Shown here piece after piece: positions 9,027 through 17,540 of a DNA stretch of 64,000 nucleotides. Position 1 is the first letter of the stretch, and every line of letters begins with the position of its first letter. This DNA comes from Asaia lannensis NBRC 102526. Its GTDB lineage: Bacteria > Pseudomonadota > Alphaproteobacteria > Acetobacterales > Acetobacteraceae. The stretch spans positions 62,001 through 126,000 of the forward strand of contig NZ_JAMXQU010000001.1 of NCBI RefSeq assembly GCF_024054035.1, in the 5' to 3' direction. The notes below the pieces were generated by a model that was not told the origin of the DNA, made no database searches, and saw only the letters and a list, made by a program, of their open reading frames with translations. Position numbers and translations under genes: made by a program.

Positions 9027-10175
9027 CTATTCTATACGCGTTGGTTCATTCGCCTCAATCTTGTCCGCAAGTTCCTGCATGATGGGCTGGTAATATCGGT
9101 CGAGCGATTTCAGATCGCGATGTCCGGTGACCCGCATCAAATCGAGCGGGTTCGCGAGATAGCGCGCGAGACGCGACGTAGCCTCGTGACGAAGATCATG
9201 AAAGGTGAGGTTGGTCAGGCCCGCCCGTTTTGTCATCCGGCCAAAGCGGACGGAGAACGCCTTCTCATTGCCGATATCGAAGATCTTCTCATGCGGCTCC
9301 GGCCTATGCGACATCTGCTCGAGTTTCTCGACGAGGAGGCGCCGTGCACCAGGTGTCAGAGGACGCTTCTCAGGGCCGAGCTCCTCCCGGTGTCGCTCGA
9401 TTTTCACTCTGGCAAGCGATAGCGTGCGACTGCGGAAATCGATGTCTTTCCAGCAGAGAGAAACGGATTCCGATAAACGGCAGGCTTGTTCGATCGACCA
9501 TTTGACGAGCCATACATCGTCCGCATGCTCAGAGGCCGAAACAACGTCTACCAGCCGGTCATATTTACTCTGATGAGTGTTGTCATTGTCGAGCATGGCC
9601 AGTCGCCTATTACGCTTCCTGTCAGCGCCTTGTGGCCGTTTCACAACCCTGCCCGAAGCATGATTGACCGTATGGATATCCCATTCACTGATCGCATGCT
9701 GATTGATGCTGGCGAGAAGATTGAGCCGCTTGACCACGGTCGCTGGCGCATAGCCGTCCGCAAGCATGCGATCACGGAAGGCCCGAACGTTAGCAGGCTG
9801 CCATCTACTCACCATGACATTGACGACAGGGTCATCGAGCAGGGCAGGGATGTGGCCCGTACGGTCCGCCTGGCGATGGGCCATGCATTCGTCGCGGTAG
9901 CGTTCCACCAATCGTCTGAGAGGTGTCTTGTCGAGGGACGATGTGTCCTTGAACTGACGAAGATCGACCTCGGCACGTTTTTCAGTGAGCCAGCGACGAG
10001 CCAGAGCTGAGGATGCAAAGGTCTTTCTCAGGCGTTTGCCATCGACCATCTTGCGGGCCTGATACTGACCTGCGCCGCGGAACCATACGCCCTTGGGCAG
10101 TGGTTTACCTGTGGCAGGATCGATGCCTGATCTTTCTGCTTCGCTCATGCGAAGCCCTTGATACCAAAGAGCCAT
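9027..10175 (-). CDS. Tyrosine recombinase (phage/ICE-type integrase)
   Basis: Site-specific recombinase of 382 residues. Catalytic residues are visible: Arg in QACRLSESVSL, HDLRH, the GH of TGHRDL, and the nucleophile Tyr in LDRYYQP. The N-terminal third has an arm-binding-type domain (VWFRGAGQYQARKMVDGKRLRKTF) and a SAM-like core-binding domain. An internal ATG at 10,148 is an alternative start. A tRNA-Glu 3' fragment lies 91 bases upstream of the start, with TTGGCTCA repeats around it that could be arm sites. This suggests integration into tRNA-Glu. Confidence 0.9.
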   Translation of the reverse strand: MALWYQGLRMSEAERSGIDPATGKPLPKGVWFRGAGQYQARKMVDGKRLRKTFASSALARRWLTEKRAEVDLRQFKDTSSLDKTPLRRLVERYRDECMAHRQADRTGHIPALLDDPVVNVMVSRWQPANVRAFRDRMLADGYAPATVVKRLNLLASINQHAISEWDIHTVNHASGRVVKRPQGADRKRNRRLAMLDNDNTHQSKYDRLVDVVSASEHADDVWLVKWSIEQACRLSESVSLCWKDIDFRSRTLSLARVKIERHREELGPEKRPLTPGARRLLVEKLEQMSHRPEPHEKIFDIGNEKAFSVRFGRMTKRAGLTNLTFHDLRHEATSRLARYLANPLDLMRVTGHRDLKSLDRYYQPIMQELADKIEANEPTRIE

Positions 10176-10185
10176 GTTTTCCTGA

Positions 10186-10436
10186 TTGGCTCAAATTCAA
10201 CACTCTGGTAAATCAGGATTTTGCTTCGACTTGGCAACATCCCGCAGAGAACTGCGGTAAATGCCGTGGTGTCCCGTACGGGATTCGAACCCGTGTTACC
10301 GCCGTGAAAGGGCAGTAAGAAACTTTGGTATTCCTGAGGTTTAGAAGATAATTACCTGATTATCGAGTGTTTTGTATCACCATTGGTCACTGTTTGTCAC
10401 CCCTGATCTTCCTCCGTTTGGCTCATGGTTGGCTCA
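10186..10436 (+). repeat. TTGGCTCA direct repeats around the tRNA fragment
   Basis: TTGGCTCA occurs at 10186-10193, 10418-10425 and 10429-10436, always in the same orientation. The last two are tandem copies of TTGGCTCATGG. TCCTGATT (10180) and AATCAGGA (10211) form an inverted pair next to the first copy. The arrangement around a tRNA core fits arm-type binding sites of an integrase or excisionase. Confidence 0.4.
10267..10315 (-). other. tRNA-Glu(TTC) 3' fragment, probable att core
   Basis: The minus strand carries the 3' part of a tRNA: an anticodon arm with a CTTTCAC loop (anticodon TTC), variable loop, a T-arm with GGTTCGAATCC, the 3' acceptor strand ACGGGAC and an encoded CCA. The 5' half (GTCCCGT acceptor strand and D-arm) is missing, so it is not a working gene. 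Integrating elements that use tRNA genes carry exactly such 3' fragments as attachment cores. Confidence 0.85.
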
Positions 10437-10512
10437 TGGCTCAGCCACATTCAGTTGACGTGTCTATCATCTGACGGCTTAATAAGAGGCTTCGTTTCCG
10501 AACGCTGGACTC

Positions 10513-10836
10513 ATGGCCGATACACCTGATCCTCTCCGACCGGCCGTGCTGAACTACGAGGATGCTGCGCGCTATCTCGGCATTTCCCCTGGGCGCTTAC
10601 GCAATCTCAAGTGGATGGGTATCGCTCCGAAATCCATCAGCTATGGCAGACGCGACGTGCGCTTTCGCGTGACTGATCTGGACGCATGGCTCGACCAGAA
10701 AGCAGGCGTTGCATCGCCACCCGAACCAGCGCGTAAACGCCCCAAGAGACCGCGCAGAGGTGTCACCGTCTGGCTTGTTCCAGCCCTACTAGGTCTCATT
10801 GGCCTCATCATCTGGCTGATCAATCTGTTCCTGTGA
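10513..10836 (+). CDS. AlpA-like DNA-binding protein with C-terminal membrane anchor
   Basis: Protein of 107 residues. The N-terminal half has the helix-turn-helix seen in AlpA/excisionase-type proteins (YEDAARYLGISPGRLRNLKW, then a wing with DVRFRVTDLDAWLDQ). A basic RKRPKRPRRG linker leads to one hydrophobic helix at the extreme C-terminus (WLVPALLGLIGLIIWLINLFL region). A membrane-tethered excisionase-type protein is unusual. It lies between the att fragment and the mobilisation genes and may control excision or relaxase expression. Confidence 0.65.
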   Translation: MADTPDPLRPAVLNYEDAARYLGISPGRLRNLKWMGIAPKSISYGRRDVRFRVTDLDAWLDQKAGVASPPEPARKRPKRPRRGVTVWLVPALLGLIGLIIWLINLFL

Positions 10837-10864
10837 CGTATTCGGGTCTGGTCTAATCTGACCA

Positions 10865-12826
10865 TTACGGCTCAAAAACGGAAGATGGTTTCACCGAGCA
10901 GGGAGCTGGAACCTCGGCGAAGGGGCTAGCTTTTTCGCTCTTCATCTCCTCTGCCAGTCGTTCTGCCTCAGCCTCGTCCAACTTCCTCAAAGCGACTCGC
11001 GTCACGTATTTGGCTTTTTCAAGATTGCCGGTCAGCTTGCATTTCATGATCTCTGCCTGTGTCTCACGAGGCAGTTTTGCTGGCGGCATCCAGATAGCCT
11101 CCAGCAGATCCAGATCTCTCCTGGCCCTATCGCACTGTGAAACATGGCGTGCTTTCCATGCGGCGATCTCCTCTTGCCTGCGCCTGTCGGCCTCGCGGCA
11201 GAGCGTGACAAGCCATTCCCTGCATGTATCCCGTCTGACGATCTTCTGAAGCAGCTCACGGTTCTCTCTCCGCAGCCGTGCATTGGCTTCTTCGCGTTCG
11301 GTCGGCACAGGCAGGCAAAGTGGTTCGGGTGGCGTAGAGCGCAGGCCGAGATGCCAGAATACAGTCTCCAGAAGATAGCGCAGGATCTCGGCCAGCATTT
11401 TCGAAAGCCGTTCGATTTCCTCATCGAGGTGGGAGAGGCGTTTCTTCTTTGATAGGACGAACACCTTCGTACGCAGGGCGTCACGCTCCTGTTGTGTTTC
11501 CTGCAGCTGTTTTCCCGTCTGCCAGAGCTGCCTGCGCGTGTCTTCTATCTGCGCAAACAAAGCCGCGCCTTGTTCATCGACAGAGCGCCGTGGACCATAC
11601 TCCTGAGGCGGTCTTGCATTCAGTACCGTGCGGCACGCCCTGGCTTCATGCTTCCACTGCCGGATGTAGTGAGCGAAGTTTGGTGGCAGTAAATCGATAC
11701 AATCCAGCGAGACGATCCTCGGCTGTTTTTCCGCAGGTTGTGACGGCCCTCCTTTGGCAGCCGCTCTCGCAAATGCTTCAGGGTCACGCCTGAGTTCCTC
11801 AAGGGGCGGCAGAAGCAGACCGCTCCGCTCTCCATGATGCACCATCGCTGCCATCTCCAGAGGGGCACGCTCCAGGAGCGGTTTGACTGCTGCCCGGATA
11901 TCTCCGCATTTCGGTCTGGTCGCTTCACCCACCAGAAGCTGGCGGAAATCCTTCATGCGTGTCTTCGTCAGGCGCGTGAAAGACCCGATCAGCACACCAT
12001 CAGCCGTCTCGATGATATGCGCATCCTTGCGGGTATCCTGCCGGTCTCCAGCACGCATGACCCAGCCCCTTGTCTTCAGCAGAGCCCGAAAACGATACAG
12101 CTGATTATCCGACTGCGCCCAGAGAGAGGCGATAGCCTTCTTTGCTTCAGCAAGATCCAGCCCCTGTCGCTCGGCTATACGACGTGATTGCGAGGTATAG
12201 GCTGCACGTGGAAGGGGCTGGGGTCCGAGTTTGGATGCGGATGCTGCTGGAGAGAGGGGTGTGTCAGGATATGCTGGGGCAGGGGCGGGGAGGTTTGCAC
12301 TATCGACTGCTGGTCCCTGCAGGACCGTCTCAACCCGTCCTGCTTCTGTCGTCTTTCCCTCCTGACGCAGGGCTTTGACAATAGCCCTGTCATGTCGCCC
12401 CGGCACCAGCTGATGCCCGAGACGCAGTTCCTCGAGACGGGCGCATTTCTCCAGACGCTGCCACGAGAAGCGCGAACTCAGCACATGGTCGTCCTGCCAT
12501 TCGGGTAGGAGAAGATGACCATGGGTGCTGCCATTCTTCTGATGCACGACGAGCGTCATACGCTCCCTGTCCGCCTGCAGTTCATCGCACAACCTGGCTG
12601 CAAAAGAGGCGAGGGCCTCGTCACTCATGGGCTCGGCAGGGTTGAAGGCAATATGACGCAGGCCATAGCGTATGCCTTCGCGCCTTGCTTCCTTCATCCA
12701 ATCGGCCAGACACCAGTCACTGCCAGAGAGAACGCGTATCGCCTCATTCCTCGCGCCCTTTAGCACGTGCCGGGAAACGGCCTGATGGCCGCTGGTCGTC
12801 CGGATACGGGTTTCCTGCACAATCAT
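10865..12826 (-). CDS. Relaxase / mobilisation protein
   Basis: Protein of 653 residues. The N-terminal domain fits a MOB relaxase: a possible catalytic region early on, and HGHLLLPEW (about residue 105) with the metal-binding HxH that nicking enzymes use at oriT. The C-terminal half is charged and partly coiled-coil (EIERLSKMLAEIL, RRENRELLQKIV), without helicase or primase motifs I can recognise. A MobC-like gene lies directly upstream on the same strand. No type IV secretion genes are present, so the element would be mobilised in trans. Confidence 0.75.
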   Translation of the reverse strand: MIVQETRIRTTSGHQAVSRHVLKGARNEAIRVLSGSDWCLADWMKEARREGIRYGLRHIAFNPAEPMSDEALASFAARLCDELQADRERMTLVVHQKNGSTHGHLLLPEWQDDHVLSSRFSWQRLEKCARLEELRLGHQLVPGRHDRAIVKALRQEGKTTEAGRVETVLQGPAVDSANLPAPAPAYPDTPLSPAASASKLGPQPLPRAAYTSQSRRIAERQGLDLAEAKKAIASLWAQSDNQLYRFRALLKTRGWVMRAGDRQDTRKDAHIIETADGVLIGSFTRLTKTRMKDFRQLLVGEATRPKCGDIRAAVKPLLERAPLEMAAMVHHGERSGLLLPPLEELRRDPEAFARAAAKGGPSQPAEKQPRIVSLDCIDLLPPNFAHYIRQWKHEARACRTVLNARPPQEYGPRRSVDEQGAALFAQIEDTRRQLWQTGKQLQETQQERDALRTKVFVLSKKKRLSHLDEEIERLSKMLAEILRYLLETVFWHLGLRSTPPEPLCLPVPTEREEANARLRRENRELLQKIVRRDTCREWLVTLCREADRRRQEEIAAWKARHVSQCDRARRDLDLLEAIWMPPAKLPRETQAEIMKCKLTGNLEKAKYVTRVALRKLDEAEAERLAEEMKSEKASPFAEVPAPCSVKPSSVFEP

Positions 12827-12853
12827 GCGTCCCCCTCCGGAGTTCGAGGGGGC

Positions 12854-13381
12854 TTAGTGTAGTGTTGTGGGGGCGGTCGCTATCGGCTTGGACACCTCCG
12901 CCTCCGCCTCCGCCTCCGCCTCCGCCTCCGCCTCCGCCTCCGCCTCTGTTTCTGGTTCGACCATCTCCCGCTGTCGGGACGTCCTCCTTGTCCTCGTCAC
13001 CCGCAGGGATTTGAGCAGGACATCGACCCGGTCCTTTGTCTCTTCCAGCGCATCCAGAACATTCCCCGCCCGGACAGCGTCACCACAATGGGCAGAATGG
13101 GCCAGCTGGTTGAGGTTGTTGCCAATGCGCCCAAGCTCGCCCCGCAGCTTGCGCAAGGAGACGCTCACCGCCAGCCCGTCGTGACCGGTCAGGTCGGCCT
13201 CTTTCAGCAGGGATCGCACCCAGAGGGCTGTGGTCTCATGACCCAGAAGACGCGCTGCGCCGGCCCAGTCAGCCAGCTCCTCAGGTGAGGCACGAACCGA
13301 CAGGCGGGAGGAGCGGGCAGGGCGGGACAGGCTGGGGACGGAAGGCGTCACCGGGACGGGAACATGGGGTGAGGCAGACAT
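12854..13381 (-). CDS. MobC-like mobilisation accessory protein
   Basis: Protein of 175 residues. The central segment SLRKLRGELGRIGNNLNQLAH carries the G-x-N-x-NQ signature of bacterial MobC proteins, which open the oriT and assist the relaxase. A proline-rich N-terminus precedes a ribbon-helix-helix-like region (SRLSVRASPEELADWAG). The C-terminal tail is a run of Glu-Ala repeats encoded by a hexanucleotide tandem repeat. It ends 27 bases before the relaxase start and is preceded by an oriT-like hairpin. Confidence 0.8.
   Translation of the reverse strand: MSASPHVPVPVTPSVPSLSRPARSSRLSVRASPEELADWAGAARLLGHETTALWVRSLLKEADLTGHDGLAVSVSLRKLRGELGRIGNNLNQLAHSAHCGDAVRAGNVLDALEETKDRVDVLLKSLRVTRTRRTSRQREMVEPETEAEAEAEAEAEAEAEAEVSKPIATAPTTLH
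12895..12948. repeat. Hexanucleotide tandem repeat (CCTCCG)n
   Basis: Eight perfect CCTCCG units and one CCTCTG unit lie inside the MobC gene, coding for alternating Glu and Ala on the minus strand. Unit changes keep the reading frame, so slippage would vary tail length without disrupting the gene. Confidence 0.95.
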
Positions 13382-13429
13382 GGGATGCGCTTTCCATCAA
13401 GGGGGTCAACGGGGGCGACAGCCCCCTTG

Positions 13430-13474
13430 CCAGCTGCTTCGTGCACCCAACGGGTAGCCACGAAGCACTGCTGG
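13430..13474. other. oriT-like inverted repeat upstream of mobC
   Basis: CCAGC-TGCTTCGTG and CACGAAGCA-CT-GCTGG form inverted arms around a 15-base loop containing AACGGGTAGC. A second small hairpin (GGGGGC/GCCCCC at 13411-13426) lies beside it. A hairpin just upstream of a mobC-relaxase pair is the normal place for an oriT. The nick site is not identifiable by eye. Confidence 0.45.
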
Positions 13475-13646
13475 CTCAGGGGAGCCAACCCACGAGCTCA
13501 TGATAGAACAAGACAGGAACGAATGCCGGAAAGAGCAGGCGACTTCTGACAAACACCGAGCATAATGACAGGAATTTTCTGCCCTCCGTCTGCGAGGAAA
13601 CCGCTCTCTTGCGGGCTGTCCCCTCCGCTCTCCCGGAGGGCTTACC

Positions 13647-13961
13647 TCAGTTTTCCGCGGTTTCCTGTGAGGCAGTCTCGGCGGTATCAGCATTGGCAGC
13701 GGCATCGGCGGCAGTCTTCGGTTCCTCGACGGCCTTCAGTCTCACACCGGGGCCGAACTGCTCATCCGCCGGGATGAACACTGCCCCGCAGGCCTCCAGC
13801 GTCTCACGCATGGCCCGCAGCGTGCGGATATGGGGTGTGCGGGCATTTGTCTCGAAATCGGCCACGGTGCGATGCGCCATCTCGGCCATCCTGGCCAGGT
13901 CACGCTGCGAGAGCCCCAGCATGGCGCGGGCGGCACGGCATTGTGAAGCAACAAGCGTCAT
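13647..13961 (-). CDS. XRE-family transcriptional regulator
   Basis: Small regulator of 104 residues with an N-terminal Cro/C1 helix-turn-helix (CRAARAMLGLSQRDLARMAEMAHRTVADFE...) followed by a short ligand- or dimer-type segment and an Ala/Glu-rich tail. The helix RTLRAMRETLEACGAVF is typical of the short XRE proteins found on mobile elements. It lies between the mobilisation genes and the first resolvase and probably represses one of them. Confidence 0.8.
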   Translation of the reverse strand: MTLVASQCRAARAMLGLSQRDLARMAEMAHRTVADFETNARTPHIRTLRAMRETLEACGAVFIPADEQFGPGVRLKAVEEPKTAADAAANADTAETASQETAEN

Positions 13962-14154
13962 GGAGGGCTCCGTAGAGGTAAGGGCAGGAGATGGAAGAGA
14001 AGAGGGAGAGAGACAGGCGGTAGGGACAGAAAGAAGGGCAGGGATATTAATGCCGATACTGCATCATATGAGCTGCTTTCGGAAGGCGTTCAGTCGGTTT
14101 TCTGAAAAAAGGCCGGTGTTTTTTCGCGGGTTAGGGTGCTGAGAATCTAATTGC

Positions 14155-14206
14155 GAGTCCATATAGGATTGTAGGGAGTCCAAATATGATTTGGAGTCCA
14201 AATATG
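14155..14206. repeat. GAGTCCAAATATG direct repeats before the resolvase
   Basis: GAGTCCATATAG (14155), GAGTCCAAATATG (14176) and GAGTCCAAATATG (14194) are spaced about two helical turns apart. TTTGGAGTCCAAA at 14190-14202 is a perfect palindrome. The position just upstream of a serine resolvase suggests a res site or an autoregulatory operator. Confidence 0.55.
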
Positions 14207-14261
14207 TTGACTGTGACCTAAGAACGCCGCTATCTGTCGTCTCGAGAAGGAGAACGCAGTC

Positions 14262-14861
14262 ATGGCGCGCTATGGATATGCCCGTGTGTCGACCGATATG
14301 CAGAGTGTCGATGCCCAGCTTCCCGCCCTCGAAGCCGAAAAGCTGGACATGATTTTTGTTGAGACCGTGTCAGGTGCCGTGCCCGCCAGAGAGCGTCCCG
14401 TTCTCGCCTCGCTGCTGGACCGGCTTCAACCTCACGACAGTCTTGTGGTGGTGCGTCTCGACAGGCTCGGGCGCGATGCAATCGATATGCTGCAGCTCGT
14501 CTCCGCGCTGGATGAGCGCAACGTCAGAGTGCGTATTCTCTCGCTGGGCATCGAGACGGGCACGGCCAATGGACGCCTGTTCCTCACTATCCTGATGGCC
14601 ATTGCGGAGTTTGAACGCGAGCTCATTCGCGAACGTACCCGGGCGGGGATTGCTGCAGCGCGAGCGGCGGGGCGTCACATCGGACGGCCCCGTGCCCTGA
14701 CACCGGCGCAGACCCGGCATGTCAGGGCATTGGCGGCACAGGGTCTGTCCATCCGGGACATCGCGTCCGTCATGAATGTCGGGCGCGCCACCGTGCATCG
14801 AGCGCTGCAGGGTGAGGCCGGTCCGCGGCAGGCCACGCAATCCTCCAGCGCCGCAGCCTGA
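14262..14861 (+). CDS. Serine recombinase (resolvase/invertase family)
   Basis: Protein of 199 residues. The N-terminal catalytic domain has YGYARVSTDMQ with the nucleophilic serine, the RLDRLGRD motif and the E-helix FERELIRERTRAGI. The C-terminal helix-turn-helix (GLSIRDIASVMNVGRATVHRAL) binds the recombination site. Length and domain order match Tn3-type resolvases and invertases. AGAAGGAGAA precedes the ATG. The repeats just upstream are its likely target. Confidence 0.93.
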   Translation: MARYGYARVSTDMQSVDAQLPALEAEKLDMIFVETVSGAVPARERPVLASLLDRLQPHDSLVVVRLDRLGRDAIDMLQLVSALDERNVRVRILSLGIETGTANGRLFLTILMAIAEFERELIRERTRAGIAAARAAGRHIGRPRALTPAQTRHVRALAAQGLSIRDIASVMNVGRATVHRALQGEAGPRQATQSSSAAA

Positions 14862-14887
14862 GCCTGACGCTGGAGTGGTGTGTTGCC

Positions 14888-15793
14888 TCAATGACGGGGC
14901 CTTCGCACCAGCGTGAGACCTGCCAGACCGCAGGCGGCGACAAGCGCAAGCCAGTAGCCGCTGTTCCATGAGGTCGCATCAACCAGCGCGGTGGCCTGTT
15001 TCTGTACCATGGCCTGCAAATCATGCTGCATGGCGGCACTACCGCCAAAACCGCCAAGAAGCTGACCCGTGCTCTGGGCTGCTTCGTTTGCGAGATGATG
15101 CAGCCTCGCATGCACGACCAGAGGCAGGGCGAGCAGCAGGAGTATCGGCAGGGGATTGAGCAGACGCGCCCGGGCAAAACCGAGCCATGGTGTCACCCAG
15201 GGCAGGAGCGTGATGGCGCAGCCGAGCAGACGCCAGAAGCCGAATGTCATAGTGATGTCCGCGCCACCCGTCTGAACACCGAGCAGCTGGTTCAGCGTGT
15301 AATCGAGCCTCATGCCCAGCATGGTGTTACCCGCATCGAGCGTCCATCCAGGCAGAATGTAGAACCCAAGCAGCAAGGCACCTGACATGACCATGCCAGG
15401 CAGGGTCATGCGGTCCCTCTGCTGGCGCAGATAGGGCAACATCACAGCTCCCACTGAGCCACCATTGCTGCGCAGGGTCTGACCGAATGCGCTCAGCGTC
15501 TTATTGGCCAGGACATCACGCCCCAGCACATGGATGGACGCGATGCGTCCTTCCGGTGTCAGGGTAAAGCTGACTTTCTGGTTCAGGGCCGGAGCTGCTG
15601 GTCCCTGCCAGATGCCGGAGAGCATAAACTCATGCTGTTTCCCGTCAGACACGAGAAGGCCCGGCTGGGCGTCGGGAATACGGATGATTGTGCCGCGACT
15701 GGCAGCGCCCGGCTGTGAATCAGTGGGTGCATGGGCTGCGGAGCTGGCGTCATGGGTATCACCAGCGCTGGGCAAGGAGGAGGGATGGTTCAT
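14888..15793 (-). CDS. Membrane protein with N-terminal OB-like domain
   Basis: Protein of 301 residues, function unknown. After a low-complexity start, residues of about 35-90 (GTIIRIPDAQPGLLVSDGKQ to VSFTLTPEGRIASI) resemble a cold-shock/OB-like beta barrel. The rest has about four hydrophobic segments (MVMSGALLLGFYIL, FWRLLGCAITLLPWV, PLPILLLLALPLVV, YWLALVAACGLAGL). The frame is open to 15898, but that would overlap the upstream gene, so ATG 15793 is preferred. It lies 10 bases after the secreted-protein gene, as a two-gene operon between two resolvases. Confidence 0.6.
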   Translation of the reverse strand: MNHPSSLPSAGDTHDASSAAHAPTDSQPGAASRGTIIRIPDAQPGLLVSDGKQHEFMLSGIWQGPAAPALNQKVSFTLTPEGRIASIHVLGRDVLANKTLSAFGQTLRSNGGSVGAVMLPYLRQQRDRMTLPGMVMSGALLLGFYILPGWTLDAGNTMLGMRLDYTLNQLLGVQTGGADITMTFGFWRLLGCAITLLPWVTPWLGFARARLLNPLPILLLLALPLVVHARLHHLANEAAQSTGQLLGGFGGSAAMQHDLQAMVQKQATALVDATSWNSGYWLALVAACGLAGLTLVRRPRH

Positions 15794-15803
15794 CGGTCTG
15801 TCC

Positions 15804-16649
15804 TCACAGGGCGGGCTTCGCGGTGGCATGCGCGAGTTTGGCGTCGATGGCTGCATTGAGCTGCCGGATGATCTCGGCTGTGATCGCCTGTTCGGCACCG
15901 ATATCCTCGGTCGTGAGGGTCAGGCTGCGCACGGCGGACGGGTTTTGCGGGACGACGCTGACAGCGATGCGCAGCCAGGCCTGTGTCGTGGCAGCGCGCG
16001 GGTCTGACGAGGGCGAAGGATCAATCCCGGTGCCATCTGCTTTCTCGATGACGTTGCCGTTTTTGAGAGCGTAGAGCGCGGTCGTGGCACTCCCGCCCGA
16101 TAGCGGCGGCAGATGCGCCGTGTAGTGCGCATTGAGTTCGGTCTTGAGGGTATCGTATCCGGGTGCATTAAGAGGCGGGTAGGAGACAGTGCGCTCGACG
16201 CGGGTCACCACGCCGCCCATGACCGGTGGAGCGAGGGTGACATCGATCCTGTCGTTCTCGCGCTGGCAGGCCAGCGATGCCGGATAGGGCTGGCTCTCGA
16301 TATCCACGCCCTTATGCGATGTCCGTAGCGTCTCGGTCCGGATGCTTGGTTCTGTCTGGCAGTACTGGCGCAGCACGGTAGTAGCTTCGGGCGCGGACAT
16401 GCCGAGCGAGAGACCGAGTATGGAGGCCTGACCGAGCGCATTGCTCATTCTTGAATAGGTGAGCTTCTGCGTGAGCGCGACGCCGCCATTATCCTGTGTC
16501 GCAGGAGAGGTTGGAGGTTGCGCGACGTGCCCCTGACCAAGCGCATTGGCCGCATTGACCATGTTGCGGCGGAAAGCCTCCATATCCTGAGCCTGAGCAA
16601 GCGGCGCTGAGGCCGCAGACAGCAAGAGGCAGGCGATGACGCGTTTCAT
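15804..16649 (-). CDS. Predicted periplasmic protein, unknown function
   Basis: Protein of 281 residues with a clear signal peptide (MKRVIACLLLSAASAPLAQAQ). The mature part has no domain I recognise. It contains two cysteines about 45 residues apart (RQYCQTE and SLACQRE) that could form a disulphide. It is cotranscribed with the downstream OB-like membrane protein, so the two may act together in the envelope. It is cargo of the mobile element, flanked by serine recombinase genes. Confidence 0.6.
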   Translation of the reverse strand: MKRVIACLLLSAASAPLAQAQDMEAFRRNMVNAANALGQGHVAQPPTSPATQDNGGVALTQKLTYSRMSNALGQASILGLSLGMSAPEATTVLRQYCQTEPSIRTETLRTSHKGVDIESQPYPASLACQRENDRIDVTLAPPVMGGVVTRVERTVSYPPLNAPGYDTLKTELNAHYTAHLPPLSGGSATTALYALKNGNVIEKADGTGIDPSPSSDPRAATTQAWLRIAVSVVPQNPSAVRSLTLTTEDIGAEQAITAEIIRQLNAAIDAKLAHATAKPAL

Positions 16650-16925
16650 GGTTTCCCCCGGAGTGATGTGACGCAGGCCATCACAGGGCCGGGGCAGGTG
16701 TCAGTCTGAGCCACCCCGAAAGCCATGACAGGACAATGGTGGGGTTATGGGTGAGCGGAAGCCCGACCTTGCAAAACCCTTGCTCTGACTGACTTTGTGG
16801 CGGCTCGACCCTGTCCTGGCCGGTTGGTGATGACCGGTTCACAATCCGTCGGTTTCGGGACGGCTCGGCATCGGGCCGGGTGTCCTGTCTCCAAACCGTG
16901 TTCCGAAATCAGCGAGGGGGTTTTC
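16650..16925. other. Intergenic region upstream of second resolvase, with repeats
   Basis: No gene. ATGACCGGTTC at 16830-16840 recurs at 17558-17568, so direct repeats flank the second resolvase. GGTTCCGGGACAG also occurs twice downstream (near 17503 and 17564). These may be resolvase subsites. Confidence 0.35.
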
Positions 16926-17540
16926 ATGACACGGTATGGCTATGCGCGCGTCTCGACCGATGAACAGACGCATGATCCGCAACTGGTGGCACTCGAGCGG
17001 GAAGGGGTGAGGGAAATCGTGCTCGACACGGTTTCCGGCGGGGTTCCGGCGGCATCACGACCGGGTCTGTCAGGGCTGCTGGCGAAGCTGCAGCCGGGCG
17101 ACAGTCTCGTTGCAGCGCGTCTCGACCGGCTGGGCCGGACCATGCTCGACGTGATGGGGCTGGTGGGCACTCTCGTGGAACGTCAGGTGCGCGTGAGGCT
17201 TCTCGATGTCGGGATCGAGACCGGCACGGCAAACGGGCAGCTCTTTCTGACCATCCTTGCCGGGTTTGCGGAGTTCGAGCGCGAGATTATCCGTGAGCGA
17301 ACGCGGACCGGACTGGAGGCGGCCCGGCGTAGCGGGTCACGGCTGGGGAGGCCTGCGCGGCTGACCGAAAGGCAGTGCAGGCACGCGGTTGAACTGCACG
17401 CATCAGGAAAATCTCTGCACGAAATTGCAAAGATCATGGGCGTCTCGAAAACCACGATCTGGCGCGCGGTTTCCTGCGGGGGAAAGTGTTCCGGAAACGG
17501 AGGTTCCGGGACAGGTGTCCGGGCCGCCCGGTCGGTCTGA
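16926..17540 (+). CDS. Second serine recombinase (resolvase family)
   Basis: Protein of 204 residues, a paralogue of the recombinase at 14,262. It has YGYARVSTDEQ with the active-site serine, RLDRLGRT, FEREIIRERTRTGL, and a C-terminal helix-turn-helix (GKSLHEIAKIMGVSKTTIWRAV). The frame is open from 16797, but ATG 16926 follows GAGGGGG at good spacing and gives the family N-terminus. The two resolvases differ enough to recognise different sites. Confidence 0.92.
   Translation: MTRYGYARVSTDEQTHDPQLVALEREGVREIVLDTVSGGVPAASRPGLSGLLAKLQPGDSLVAARLDRLGRTMLDVMGLVGTLVERQVRVRLLDVGIETGTANGQLFLTILAGFAEFEREIIRERTRTGLEAARRSGSRLGRPARLTERQCRHAVELHASGKSLHEIAKIMGVSKTTIWRAVSCGGKCSGNGGSGTGVRAARSV

Noticed and set aside
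12895-12948. A possible CRISPR or iteron array because of the regular repeats.
   Set aside because: The unit is six bases with no spacers and lies inside mobC; it codes for Glu-Ala.
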